Shown one piece after another: positions 1 to 5,322 of a stretch of DNA of 6,952 bases (position 1 is the stretch's first letter; each line of letters starts with the position of its first letter). The position numbers and the translations under genes are program-made. The notes under the pieces were generated by a model. The model saw nothing but the letters and a program-made list of their open reading frames with translations, made no database searches and was not told the origin of the DNA. The DNA comes from Haemophilus parainfluenzae (lineage in GTDB: Bacteria; Pseudomonadota; Gammaproteobacteria; Enterobacterales; Pasteurellaceae): positions 1-6,952 of the forward strand of contig JAGZRY010000083.1 in the NCBI GenBank assembly GCA_018381425.1, given 5' to 3'.

Positions 1-9
1 CGGAAAATG

Positions 10-18
10 ACCGCACTT
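10..18 (-). repeat. DNA uptake signal sequence core (Haemophilus type)
   Basis: This is an exact 9-bp core AAGTGCGGT on the minus strand, followed by the AT-rich bases typical of the extended uptake motif (CATTTT). Such sequences are bound during natural competence in Haemophilus. The window has seven exact cores, at 10-18, 1412-1420, 2114-2122, 2133-2141, 3342-3350, 4874-4882 and 4910-4918. This one lies between the probable -35 and -10 regions of srmB. Confidence 0.9.
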
Positions 19-23
19 TCAGG

Positions 24-29
24 TATAAT
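24..29 (+). promoter_or_regulatory. srmB: Probable -10 box of the srmB promoter
   Basis: An exact TATAAT lies 32 bases before the srmB start codon, which would give a leader of roughly 25 nucleotides. A -35 box at the usual distance would fall in bases 1-7, where the match to TTGACA is poor, so this promoter may be weak at -35 or helped by an activator outside the window. The spacer holds an uptake sequence. The -10 match is seen directly; promoter activity is inferred. Confidence 0.5.
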
Positions 30-61
30 CAGCCCCAATTTTAACAAATTAACGCAAAATA

Positions 62-1393
62 ATGAATTTATCCCCATTTGAAGAATTCGATCTTTCCCCC
101 GAATTATTAAAAGCCTTAGAAAAGAAAGGCTACACCCGTCCAACCGCCATCCAATTAGAAGCGATTCCGGCAGCCATGGAAGAACGTGATGTGCTCGGTT
201 CTGCACCAACAGGTACAGGCAAAACTGCTGCATTCTTATTGCCGGCAATTCAGCATTTATTGGATTATCCACGTCGTAAACCAGGGGCGCCTCGCATTTT
301 AATTTTAACGCCAACTCGTGAGCTGGCGATGCAGGTTGCAGAACAAGCGGAAGAGTTGGCGCAATTCACGCATTTGAAGATTGCAACCATTACCGGCGGT
401 GTGGCGTATCAAAATCATGGGGAAGTATTTAATTCAAATCAGGATATCGTGGTGGCAACACCGGGGCGTTTATTGCAATACATCAAAGAAGAAAACTTTG
501 ATTGCCGTGCAGTAGAAATGCTGATTTTTGATGAAGCAGATCGCATGTTGCAAATGGGCTTTGGCCAAGATGCGGAGAAAATTGCCGCTGAAACGCGTTG
601 GCGTAAACAAACGCTCCTTTTCTCAGCGACATTAGAAGGGGAGCTATTAGTTGATTTTGCCGATCGTTTATTAAATGACCCTGTCAAAATTGATGCCGAG
701 CCAAGTCGTCGTGAGCGTAAGAAAATCAATCAGTGGTATTATCACGCTGATAGCAATGAACATAAAATTAAGTTGATTGCACGTTTTATCGAAACCGAGA
801 ATGTGAGTCGCGGCATTGTGTTTGTGCGTCGTCGCGAAGATGTACGAGAACTTTCTGAAACTTTGCGTAAACGTGGCATTCGTTCTACTTATTTAGAAGG
901 CGATATGGCGCAAACGCAACGTAATAATGCCATTGATAAGTTGAAATCTGGGATTGTCACTGTGTTAGTTGCTACTGATGTGGCTGCTCGCGGGATTGAT
1001 ATTGATGATGTCACACACGTCATGAACTTCGATTTACCTTACAGTGCAGATACATATTTACATCGTATTGGTCGTACGGCTCGAGCAGGGAAAAAAGGCA
1101 CCGCCGTTTCTTTTGTGGAAGCACATGATTACAAATTGCTCGGTAAAATTAAGCGTTACACGGAAGAACTGTTGAAAGCACGTATTTTAGAAGGATTAGA
1201 GCCTCGCACTAAACCACCGAAAGATGGGGAAGTAAAATCTATGTCTAAAAAGCAAAAAGCGCGTATTAAAGAAAAGCGTGAAAAAAAGAAAAAAGCAGAC
1301 GTGAAGAAGAAAGCTAAACTGCGTCATAAAGATGCGAAAAACATTGGTAAACGCCGTAAACCAAGTGTAGAAAAAGCGGCAGAAAAACAATAA
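62..1393 (+). CDS. srmB: ATP-dependent DEAD-box RNA helicase SrmB
   Basis: This 443-residue protein is a DEAD-box RNA helicase, which uses ATP to remodel RNA. SrmB of E. coli (444 residues) acts early in assembly of the large ribosomal subunit in the cytoplasm. The motifs seen in order are the Q motif GYTRPTAIQ (23-31), Walker A APTGTGKT (48-55), PTRELA (84-89), TPGR (133-136), DEAD (157-160), SAT (188-190), VATDVAARGID (303-313) and HRIGRTARAG (334-343). From about residue 385 the protein is a lysine- and arginine-rich tail, as in SrmB, probably for RNA binding. Similarity to E. coli SrmB runs end to end, including the segment ENFDCRAVE and the tail motif KNIGKRRKPS, which separates it from RhlE, RhlB and DeaD. 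The ATG at 62 matches the E. coli N-terminus, but no clear Shine-Dalgarno sequence precedes it, only an A-rich leader. The gene stands alone and ends 6 bases before the stem of a bidirectional terminator becomes GC-rich. Confidence 0.96.
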   Translation: MNLSPFEEFDLSPELLKALEKKGYTRPTAIQLEAIPAAMEERDVLGSAPTGTGKTAAFLLPAIQHLLDYPRRKPGAPRILILTPTRELAMQVAEQAEELAQFTHLKIATITGGVAYQNHGEVFNSNQDIVVATPGRLLQYIKEENFDCRAVEMLIFDEADRMLQMGFGQDAEKIAAETRWRKQTLLFSATLEGELLVDFADRLLNDPVKIDAEPSRRERKKINQWYYHADSNEHKIKLIARFIETENVSRGIVFVRRREDVRELSETLRKRGIRSTYLEGDMAQTQRNNAIDKLKSGIVTVLVATDVAARGIDIDDVTHVMNFDLPYSADTYLHRIGRTARAGKKGTAVSFVEAHDYKLLGKIKRYTEELLKARILEGLEPRTKPPKDGEVKSMSKKQKARIKEKREKKKKADVKKKAKLRHKDAKNIGKRRKPSVEKAAEKQ

Positions 1394-1428
1394 AAAATAA
1401 CCGCACTCATTAAGTGCGGTTATTTTTT
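1392..1428. terminator. Bidirectional rho-independent terminator between srmB and the lipoprotein gene
   Basis: A perfect 16-bp inverted repeat (1392-1407 and 1413-1428) encloses a 5-base loop, CATTA. The inner half of the stem is ACCGCACT/AGTGCGGT and the outer half is A/T only, so the RNA ends in a U-run in either direction. It overlaps the srmB stop codon and ends three bases before the stop codon of the converging lipoprotein gene, so it should serve both. The right arm contains an exact uptake core (1412-1420) followed by TATTTTTTT; the left arm is an 8 of 9 match. Uptake sequences used as terminator stems are well known in Haemophilus. Confidence 0.93.
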
Positions 1429-1431
1429 TGA

Positions 1432-1635
1432 CTATTTATGAACTTGGCTACCGATTAAGCCACCTAATGCGGCACCGCCTAATGTAGTTGCGGCATTACC
1501 GCCAATCATATAGCCCGCTGCACCACCGATAGCCGCGCCAGCTGTTGTATTTTTTTGAGTACGGCTCATATTTCCACATGCTGCAAGGGAAATAACAGTC
1601 ATCGCGATAATAAGTGATTTTCCAACTAATTTCAT
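1432..1635 (-). CDS. Small glycine-zipper outer-membrane lipoprotein, OsmB-like
   Basis: This 67-residue protein begins with a lipoprotein signal peptide: basic start MKLVGK, hydrophobic stretch 8-18, and lipobox LAAC with the lipidated cysteine at residue 20. Residue 21 is glycine, not aspartate, so sorting to the outer membrane is expected. The mature part has two glycine-zipper runs with exact four-residue spacing (G33, G37, G41, G45 and G54, G58, G62), suited to tightly packed transmembrane or membrane-inserted helices. The layout and the ending (GGAALGGLIGSQVHK) resemble E. coli OsmB, an osmotically and stationary-phase induced lipoprotein of unknown exact role; SlyB-type proteins share only the zipper. 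ACGGAGA sits 6 bases before the ATG and supports this start. The gene has its own leader and shares a terminator with srmB. OsmB-like is a resemblance, not proven orthology. Confidence 0.87.
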   Translation of the reverse strand: MKLVGKSLIIAMTVISLAACGNMSRTQKNTTAGAAIGGAAGYMIGGNAATTLGGAALGGLIGSQVHK

Positions 1636-1641
1636 AGGATC

Positions 1642-1701
1642 TCTCCGTGTTTAACATATAAAACTATCCATTATGATAGTAATCCCTAAGACAAACGGAG
1701 A
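1642..1701. promoter_or_regulatory. Symmetric control region before the lipoprotein gene
   Basis: Two inverted repeats share one centre, at 1671.5. The inner pair is ACTATC (1663-1668) and GATAGT (1675-1680); the outer pair is TCTCCGT (1642-1648) and ACGGAGA (1695-1701). Read on the minus strand, the left outer arm is the ribosome binding site of the lipoprotein gene. The inner pair surrounds CATAAT (1675 down to 1670, minus strand), the best -10 candidate I see, though no good -35 box stands at 16-18 bases from it. The inner repeat could be an operator or a leader hairpin. The symmetry is seen directly; the function is inferred. Confidence 0.4.
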
Positions 1702-1764
1702 TGAATGAAAGTTCAAAAATATGCGTTTTTCGGTGTTTTTCTGAATAATTAAATATATTGAATG

Positions 1765-2085
1765 TTAATCTTTAGCTTGATCTAATACTTTCGCAACCAC
1801 TTTCAAATATTCAATCGCCAATCCATGGTGTCCTACGCTTGCATTAAATACCAAGTCCTCACTTAATACACCACAAGGCATATCCTCAGGGATCTTACCG
1901 TCCTCATAAGCTTGATAATCTTCTCGCCAGTCACCATCAAAATAATAGTGTTCTAAGGTTTTCATTTTGGGTAAGAAAGCTTGCCATTTTTCAAGAAATT
2001 GTTCTGCGTAAGCTAAGAAACTCTCTGCTTCATTGAGAAGGTTTTCCATTTCTGAAATTTTATCTAAGCGTGCTTGAGGTAACAT
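1765..2085 (-). CDS. DUF4298 family protein
   Basis: This 106-residue soluble protein has no signal peptide or membrane segment. Residues 1 to about 50 are predicted helical and rich in charged and leucine residues, possibly a coiled coil. The central block, YYFDGDWREDYQAYEDG followed by IP and GVLSED, matches the pattern I recall for the DUF4298 family, whose role is unknown. The ATG at 2085 is chosen because GGAG stands 6 bases before it; the frame could be extended to a TTG at 2097, but that codon overlaps the same GGAG and has no site of its own. The gene starts only 28 bases beyond the gnd terminator, so it is either read through from gnd or started from a promoter inside the hairpin. 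No clear terminator follows its stop codon. Confidence 0.82.
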   Translation of the reverse strand: MLPQARLDKISEMENLLNEAESFLAYAEQFLEKWQAFLPKMKTLEHYYFDGDWREDYQAYEDGKIPEDMPCGVLSEDLVFNASVGHHGLAIEYLKVVAKVLDQAKD

Positions 2086-2091
2086 AGGTTT

Positions 2092-2095
2092 CTCC
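2092..2095 (-). promoter_or_regulatory. Ribosome binding site that decides the DUF4298 start
   Basis: GGAG on the minus strand, within TTTTGGAG, lies 6 bases before the ATG at 2085. It overlaps the in-frame TTG at 2097, so that codon cannot use it. This settles the shorter, 106-residue protein. Confidence 0.75.
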
Positions 2096-2109
2096 AAAAT
2101 AAGGTAAAA

Positions 2110-2149
2110 ATAAACCGCACTTTATGCGAACAAAGTGCGGTGAGTTTAT
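2110..2149 (-). terminator. Rho-independent terminator of gnd, made of two uptake sequences
   Basis: A 10-bp perfect stem (2114-2123 with 2132-2141) encloses an 8-base loop. Both arms are exact uptake cores in inverted orientation (2114-2122 and 2133-2141). An outer ATAAA/TTTAT pair (2110-2114 with 2145-2149) can extend it past a short bulge. On the minus strand the stem is followed by TTTATTTTTA, so it fits termination of gnd, whose stop codon is about 24 bases upstream of the stem. Confidence 0.88.
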
Positions 2150-2164
2150 CATGCGTTTTTTAAC

Positions 2165-3619
2165 TTACACATCATAAGTGGTGGATGCTGTGTTACCGCC
2201 ACGACCTGTCCAGTTGGTGTGGAAGAATTCACCGCGTGGTTTATTAGTACGCTCATAAGTATGTGCGCCGAAGTAGTCACGTTGTGCTTGCAATAAGTTT
2301 GCCGGTAAACGTGCTGAAGTATAACCATCTAAGAAGGTGATTGCAGACGCCATACAAGGCATTGGAATACCCACTTCGATAGATTTTGCCACCACTTTAC
2401 GCCAGTCACTTAATGCGTTTTCTAAAATGCCTTTGAAGTAACTATCTGAACCTAAGAAGATTAAATCTGGGTTCGCTTCGTACGCATCGCGAATGTTACC
2501 TAAGAAACGGCTACGAATGATACAACCTTCACGCCATAATAACGCCGTTGCACCATAGTTAATATCCCAACCAAATTGTTCAGAAGCTTCACGAATCAGC
2601 ATAAAGCCTTGTGCGTAAGAAATGATTTTTGACGCCAATAAGGCTTTACGCACAGCCTCAATCCAAACTTTTTTGTCACCTTCAACTGGAACAACTGTTT
2701 TATTGAATAATTGATTTGCTGCAACACGTTGATCTTTAAATGAAGATACGCAACGTGCGAACACCGATTCAGTGATTAAGGTTAATGGAATACCAAAATC
2801 TAATGCATTGATACCCGTCCATTTACCTGTCCCTTTTTGACCAGCGGTATCTAAGATTTTTTCAACTAATGGCTCACCATCGGCATCTTTATAACCAAGA
2901 ATGTCGGTGGTAATATCGATTAAATAACTATCAAGTTCAGTTTTTTTCCATTCTGCGAAGATAGCTTGCATTTCGTCATAGCTTAAGCCTAAACCTTCTT
3001 TTAAGAATTGGTAAGCTTCACAGATTAATTGCATATCGCCGTATTCGATACCATTGTGAACCATTTTCACGAAGTGGCCTGCACCTTCACCGCCAACCCA
3101 GTCACAGCAAGGTTCGCCTTGTTCTGTTTTAGCAGAGATTGCTTGGAAAATTGGTTTCACATATTGCCATGCTTCGTTGTTACCACCTGGCATGATGGAT
3201 GGTCCATGGCGCGCACCTTCTTCACCACCTGAAACACCCGAACCAATAAAGCGAATGCCTTTTTCAGCCAATGCTTTTACACGACGGTTGGTATCTGGAT
3301 AGTTTGAGTTACCGCCATCAATGATGATGTCGCCTTCTTCTAAGTGCGGTAATAATGCCTCAATGAATTGATCCACTACATCACCCGCACGCACCATTAA
3401 CATCACTTTGCGTGGTTTTTCTAATTTAGCGGCTAAATCTTCTAAAGAGTATGCACCGATAATATTGGTGCCTTTTGCTGCCCCTTGTAAAAATTCATCC
3501 ACTTTGGATGTGGTACGGTTATACGCTACCACTTTAAAACCATGATCATTCATATTTAAAATGAGGTTTTGCCCCATTACGGCCAAGCCGATAACACCGA
3601 TGTCGCCTTTTACTGACAT
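2165..3619 (-). CDS. gnd: 6-phosphogluconate dehydrogenase, decarboxylating
   Basis: The enzyme converts 6-phosphogluconate and NADP+ to ribulose-5-phosphate, CO2 and NADPH, the third step of the oxidative pentose phosphate pathway, in the cytoplasm. The 484-residue protein has an N-terminal Rossmann motif GLAVMG (11-16), the NADP-binding NRT (34-36), the substrate signature SGVSGGEEGARHGPS (127-141) and GAGHFVKMVHNGIEY (179-193), which holds the expected catalytic lysine (185) and glutamate (192). The C-terminal half is the all-helical dimer domain, ending in a TGRGG tail over the partner's active site. The start at 3619 has AGGAG 6 bases before it and agrees with the family N-terminus; an ATG at 3658 would add 13 unsupported residues. 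A uptake core lies inside the gene (3342-3350). It follows the 110-residue gene after 98 bases and ends at its own terminator. Confidence 0.97.
   Translation of the reverse strand: MSVKGDIGVIGLAVMGQNLILNMNDHGFKVVAYNRTTSKVDEFLQGAAKGTNIIGAYSLEDLAAKLEKPRKVMLMVRAGDVVDQFIEALLPHLEEGDIIIDGGNSNYPDTNRRVKALAEKGIRFIGSGVSGGEEGARHGPSIMPGGNNEAWQYVKPIFQAISAKTEQGEPCCDWVGGEGAGHFVKMVHNGIEYGDMQLICEAYQFLKEGLGLSYDEMQAIFAEWKKTELDSYLIDITTDILGYKDADGEPLVEKILDTAGQKGTGKWTGINALDFGIPLTLITESVFARCVSSFKDQRVAANQLFNKTVVPVEGDKKVWIEAVRKALLASKIISYAQGFMLIREASEQFGWDINYGATALLWREGCIIRSRFLGNIRDAYEANPDLIFLGSDSYFKGILENALSDWRKVVAKSIEVGIPMPCMASAITFLDGYTSARLPANLLQAQRDYFGAHTYERTNKPRGEFFHTNWTGRGGNTASTTYDV
3342..3350 (+). repeat. DNA uptake signal sequence core inside gnd
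   Basis: An exact AAGTGCGGT lies in the gnd coding region, in codons for LPHLE (residues 90-94 of Gnd). It is followed by AATAATG, a fair match to the AT-rich flank of the extended motif. Confidence 0.85.
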
Positions 3620-3625
3620 TGTTTT

Positions 3626-3630
3626 CTCCT
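3626..3630 (-). promoter_or_regulatory. gnd: gnd ribosome binding site
   Basis: AGGAG on the minus strand lies 6 bases before the ATG at 3619. It is a strong site and fixes the start that gives the 484-residue protein, rather than the in-frame ATG at 3658. Confidence 0.85.
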
Positions 3631-3637
3631 GTTTGTG

Positions 3638-3680
3638 AGGTACCGATGCACCTATCATTTAGTATTTATTGTAAAGTATA
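3638..3680 (-). promoter_or_regulatory. gnd: Possible gnd promoter and leader hairpin
   Basis: In the 98-base gap before gnd, minus-strand TATACT (3680 down to 3675) resembles a -10 box; no convincing -35 box stands 16-18 bases further. Closer to the gene, AGGTGC/GTACCT (3653 down to 3638) can form a 6-bp hairpin, with one G-U pair and a 4-base loop, 7 bases before the ribosome binding site. An internal promoter for gnd is therefore possible but unproven. Confidence 0.3.
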
Positions 3681-3717
3681 AGAAGCTTGTTTCAGATATT
3701 CTATAGCAAAACTTATT

Positions 3718-4050
3718 TTAAATTTCTCTAATTAAAGAGCTGCCTTGCTCTAACGTGTCTAGCCACTGCCATTTTTCATGACCGACGAGTTTACTTTTTT
3801 CTAAAGAAAATGTTGTACAGCAACGCCCCAAACGATTTTCTAGTGATTGATTTAAATGTTGATACGTAAATTCAACTTGAGTATCGTTAATCCATTTTCC
3901 AATTAAAAAACCTTTTAAAATTTCACCGCCACCATATTCTGCCCAAATCATTTTACCTTGGTGATGGTAATGAAATTCTGTTTGGCTACTCACCTCACCA
4001 TTTGATGTATTTTCAACAGCAACGAATTTTTTATTATCTAAATTCAACAT
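3718..4050 (-). CDS. Conserved 110-residue protein of unknown function
   Basis: I recognise the family by pattern only. It is a short soluble protein with the motifs NGEVSSQTEFHYHHQG (17-32), a glycine-rich turn YGGGEILKGFLIG (39-51), HLN (65-67) and HEKWQWL (91-97), ending in a conserved-looking SSLIREI. The alternating pattern suggests mainly beta strands. Members are often labelled N-acetylglutamate synthase in databases; nothing in this sequence resembles a GNAT or amino-acid kinase fold, so that label is not supported. The start is the ATG at 4050, with GGAG 8 bases upstream; a GTG at 4059 would be part of that GGAG itself. It lies 60 bases after the GNAT gene and 98 before gnd, same strand. 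CC at 77-78 is a vicinal cysteine pair; its meaning is unknown. Confidence 0.78.
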   Translation of the reverse strand: MLNLDNKKFVAVENTSNGEVSSQTEFHYHHQGKMIWAEYGGGEILKGFLIGKWINDTQVEFTYQHLNQSLENRLGRCCTTFSLEKSKLVGHEKWQWLDTLEQGSSLIREI

Positions 4051-4110
4051 TAAAATCACTCCGAATCTGATTCATCTATATCTTATTTTAGTCCGTACAA
4101 TGCTAATAAA

Positions 4111-4503
4111 TTAACTCTTCGTCCATGCACTCATATGTTGAGTAAATCCAATATGCGGATAATAATCCACTGCTTGTGGCGCCGATAACAGCACGATTTT
4201 GGCTTGTGGATGTAAGGCTTGTTTAGTATGTTCAATTAACTGTAAACCAATACCTTGTTTTTGATATTGTTCATCAACTGCTAAATCAGATAAATAACAG
4301 CAATAGACAAAATCCGTCACGGAACGTGCTATGCCCACTAATTGTTCACCATCCCAAGCGGTCACTAATAAATCCGCATGGTGCAACATTGCTGCGACGC
4401 GTTTTTCATCCTCCAACGGACGGCGTACTCCGAGCGTTGTTTTATTTAGCAGTTCAGTAAATTGTTTGACTGAAATCGGTTCATTCACTTTGTAGTCTAT
4501 CAT
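4111..4503 (-). CDS. GNAT family N-acetyltransferase
   Basis: This 130-residue protein is a single GNAT domain, which moves an acetyl group from acetyl-CoA to an amine; its substrate cannot be read from the sequence. The strand LLVTAWDGEQLVGIARSVTD (45-64) is the typical beta2-beta3 hairpin, YLSDLAVDEQYQKQGIG (70-86) is motif A with the pyrophosphate-binding loop Q81-K-Q-G-I-G86, and YYPHIGF (114-120) is the motif B ending seen in small GNATs related to YjgM or ElaA-like proteins. Length is typical. The ATG at 4503 has only a weak AGG 8 or so bases upstream. It begins 33 bases after the pgl stop codon, so translation within a zwf-pgl transcript is likely. The following gene belongs to a family that often carries an acetyl-transfer label, but no functional link is shown. 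Confidence 0.87.
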   Translation of the reverse strand: MIDYKVNEPISVKQFTELLNKTTLGVRRPLEDEKRVAAMLHHADLLVTAWDGEQLVGIARSVTDFVYCCYLSDLAVDEQYQKQGIGLQLIEHTKQALHPQAKIVLLSAPQAVDYYPHIGFTQHMSAWTKS

Positions 4504-4536
4504 TTTGCAAGCCTGAGATATTTGATTCTAAACTTG

Positions 4537-5235
4537 TTACAGCAACTCCGCCGCTGCCTTATCCAAATACCATTCCGTCACTCCATTTTTTGCTTTAATT
4601 TTGGCAGCAGGGTAAGGCAGATTTTCTGCTGGTGTGGTTTGAATTTCTTTGAGTATTTCCGCTTTGCTTTCGCCGGTGACCAAATAGGTAATGCGTTTGG
4701 CTTGTTCAATGAGTTTAGCTGTTTTAGAAATGCGGATTTGGCCGCTTTCAGGGTGCTTAGCAATGACAGCTAGGTTTTCATCATCAAAATTGGTTTGATG
4801 TGGGAAGAGAGAAGCAGTATGGCCATCAGTTCCCATACCTAAAATAATCCAATCAAAAACACCGTTTGGAATGACCGCACTTAATTCTTCTTCAAAGCGT
4901 TTTAGCTCAAAGTGCGGTTCATTTTCACCACGAATTCGGTGGATATTTTCTGCGGGAATTTGAATATAATCGAATAAAAGTTTCTGCACTTCACTATAGT
5001 TGCTTTCAGGATCAGATGGTGGAACCATGCGATCATCACCCCACCAAAAATGCAGATTTTTCCAGTTAATTTTTTCCGCATAAGATGATTTGGCTAGGGT
5101 TTTAAATAATAACTTAGGCGTTGATCCACCAGAAAGAGAAATATGCACAGGGTGAGTTAATTGGCTATAAATCACAAATTCTTGGGCAATTTTATCGACT
5201 GCGTGTTGAGCGGTTGGGAAGCTGATATAGTTCAT
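4537..5235 (-). CDS. pgl: 6-phosphogluconolactonase, DevB/SOL type
   Basis: The enzyme hydrolyses 6-phosphogluconolactone, the product of Zwf, to 6-phosphogluconate, the substrate of Gnd. The 232-residue protein has the SGGSTP phosphate-binding motif (35-40), WGDDR (65-69) followed by PSDPESNY (73-80), and LGMGTDGHTASLFP (132-145) with the expected catalytic histidine 139. The family usually has WGDE where this has WGDD, a conservative change. This is the NagB-related lactonase (called devB in Haemophilus), unrelated to the beta-propeller Pgl (YbhE) of E. coli. The ATG at 5235 is preceded by CGGAA at 5 bases. It lies 87 bases after zwf, the gap being filled by two palindromes, and 33 bases before the GNAT gene. 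Two uptake cores in inverted orientation lie inside the gene, 27 bases apart. Confidence 0.95.
   Translation of the reverse strand: MNYISFPTAQHAVDKIAQEFVIYSQLTHPVHISLSGGSTPKLLFKTLAKSSYAEKINWKNLHFWWGDDRMVPPSDPESNYSEVQKLLFDYIQIPAENIHRIRGENEPHFELKRFEEELSAVIPNGVFDWIILGMGTDGHTASLFPHQTNFDDENLAVIAKHPESGQIRISKTAKLIEQAKRITYLVTGESKAEILKEIQTTPAENLPYPAAKIKAKNGVTEWYLDKAAAELL
4874..4882 (-). repeat. DNA uptake signal sequence core inside pgl
   Basis: An exact AAGTGCGGT core on the minus strand, in the codons for LSAV (residues 118-121 of Pgl). It forms an inverted pair with the core at 4910-4918. Confidence 0.85.
4910..4918 (+). repeat. DNA uptake signal sequence core inside pgl
   Basis: An exact AAGTGCGGT core on the plus strand, in the codons for EPHF (residues 106-109 of Pgl). 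With the core at 4874-4882 it forms an inverted pair with a 27-base spacer, inside an open reading frame where a terminator role is unlikely. Confidence 0.85.
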
Positions 5236-5244
5236 TGATTTTCC

Positions 5245-5312
5245 GTAAGGTGGGCTTTAGCCCACAATTTATTATGTTCGATATTAAGAGCGGTGGGCTA
5301 AAGCCCACCTAC
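5245..5312. repeat. REPIN-like pair of inverted palindromic repeats
   Basis: The zwf-pgl gap holds two copies of the palindrome GTGGGCTTTAGCCCAC. Copy one is on the plus strand (5249-5266, preceded by GTAA). Copy two is on the minus strand (5309 down to 5292, GGTGGGCTTTAGCCCACC) and is preceded by GTAG, the tetranucleotide typical of REP sequences mobilised by RAYT transposases. The copies face each other across 25 bases, so the GTAR ends lie outermost, as in a REPIN. Each copy can form a 7- to 8-bp hairpin, and the two can also pair with each other over about 18 bases. Neither is followed by a U-run in the minus-strand transcript, so simple termination is unlikely. The left end touches the pgl ribosome binding site. 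An uptake-like AAGAGCGGT (5286-5294, 8 of 9) overlaps copy two. Confidence 0.72.
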
Positions 5313-5322
5313 ATTAGATAAA

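Noticed and set aside
439..729. A 96-codon minus-strand frame opposite srmB
   Set aside because: It overlaps the DEAD and SAT motif region of srmB in antisense and its residue make-up (Ser, Arg, Lys rich) is typical of a shadow frame.
1281..1330. Lysine-rich repeat in srmB as a tandem or phase-variable repeat
   Set aside because: There is no regular repeat unit, and basic tails of this kind are normal in SrmB.
3029..3232. A 67-codon plus-strand frame opposite gnd
   Set aside because: It lies antisense to the conserved substrate-binding part of gnd and has no independent support.
3620..3658. Extended gnd start adding 13 residues
   Set aside because: The upstream ATG lacks a binding site, while AGGAG precedes the ATG at 3619 and the known family N-terminus begins there.
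3722..3740. CTCT/AGAG inverted repeat at the end of the 110-residue gene as a terminator
   Set aside because: The stem is only 4 bp, lies within the coding end and has no proper U-run after it.
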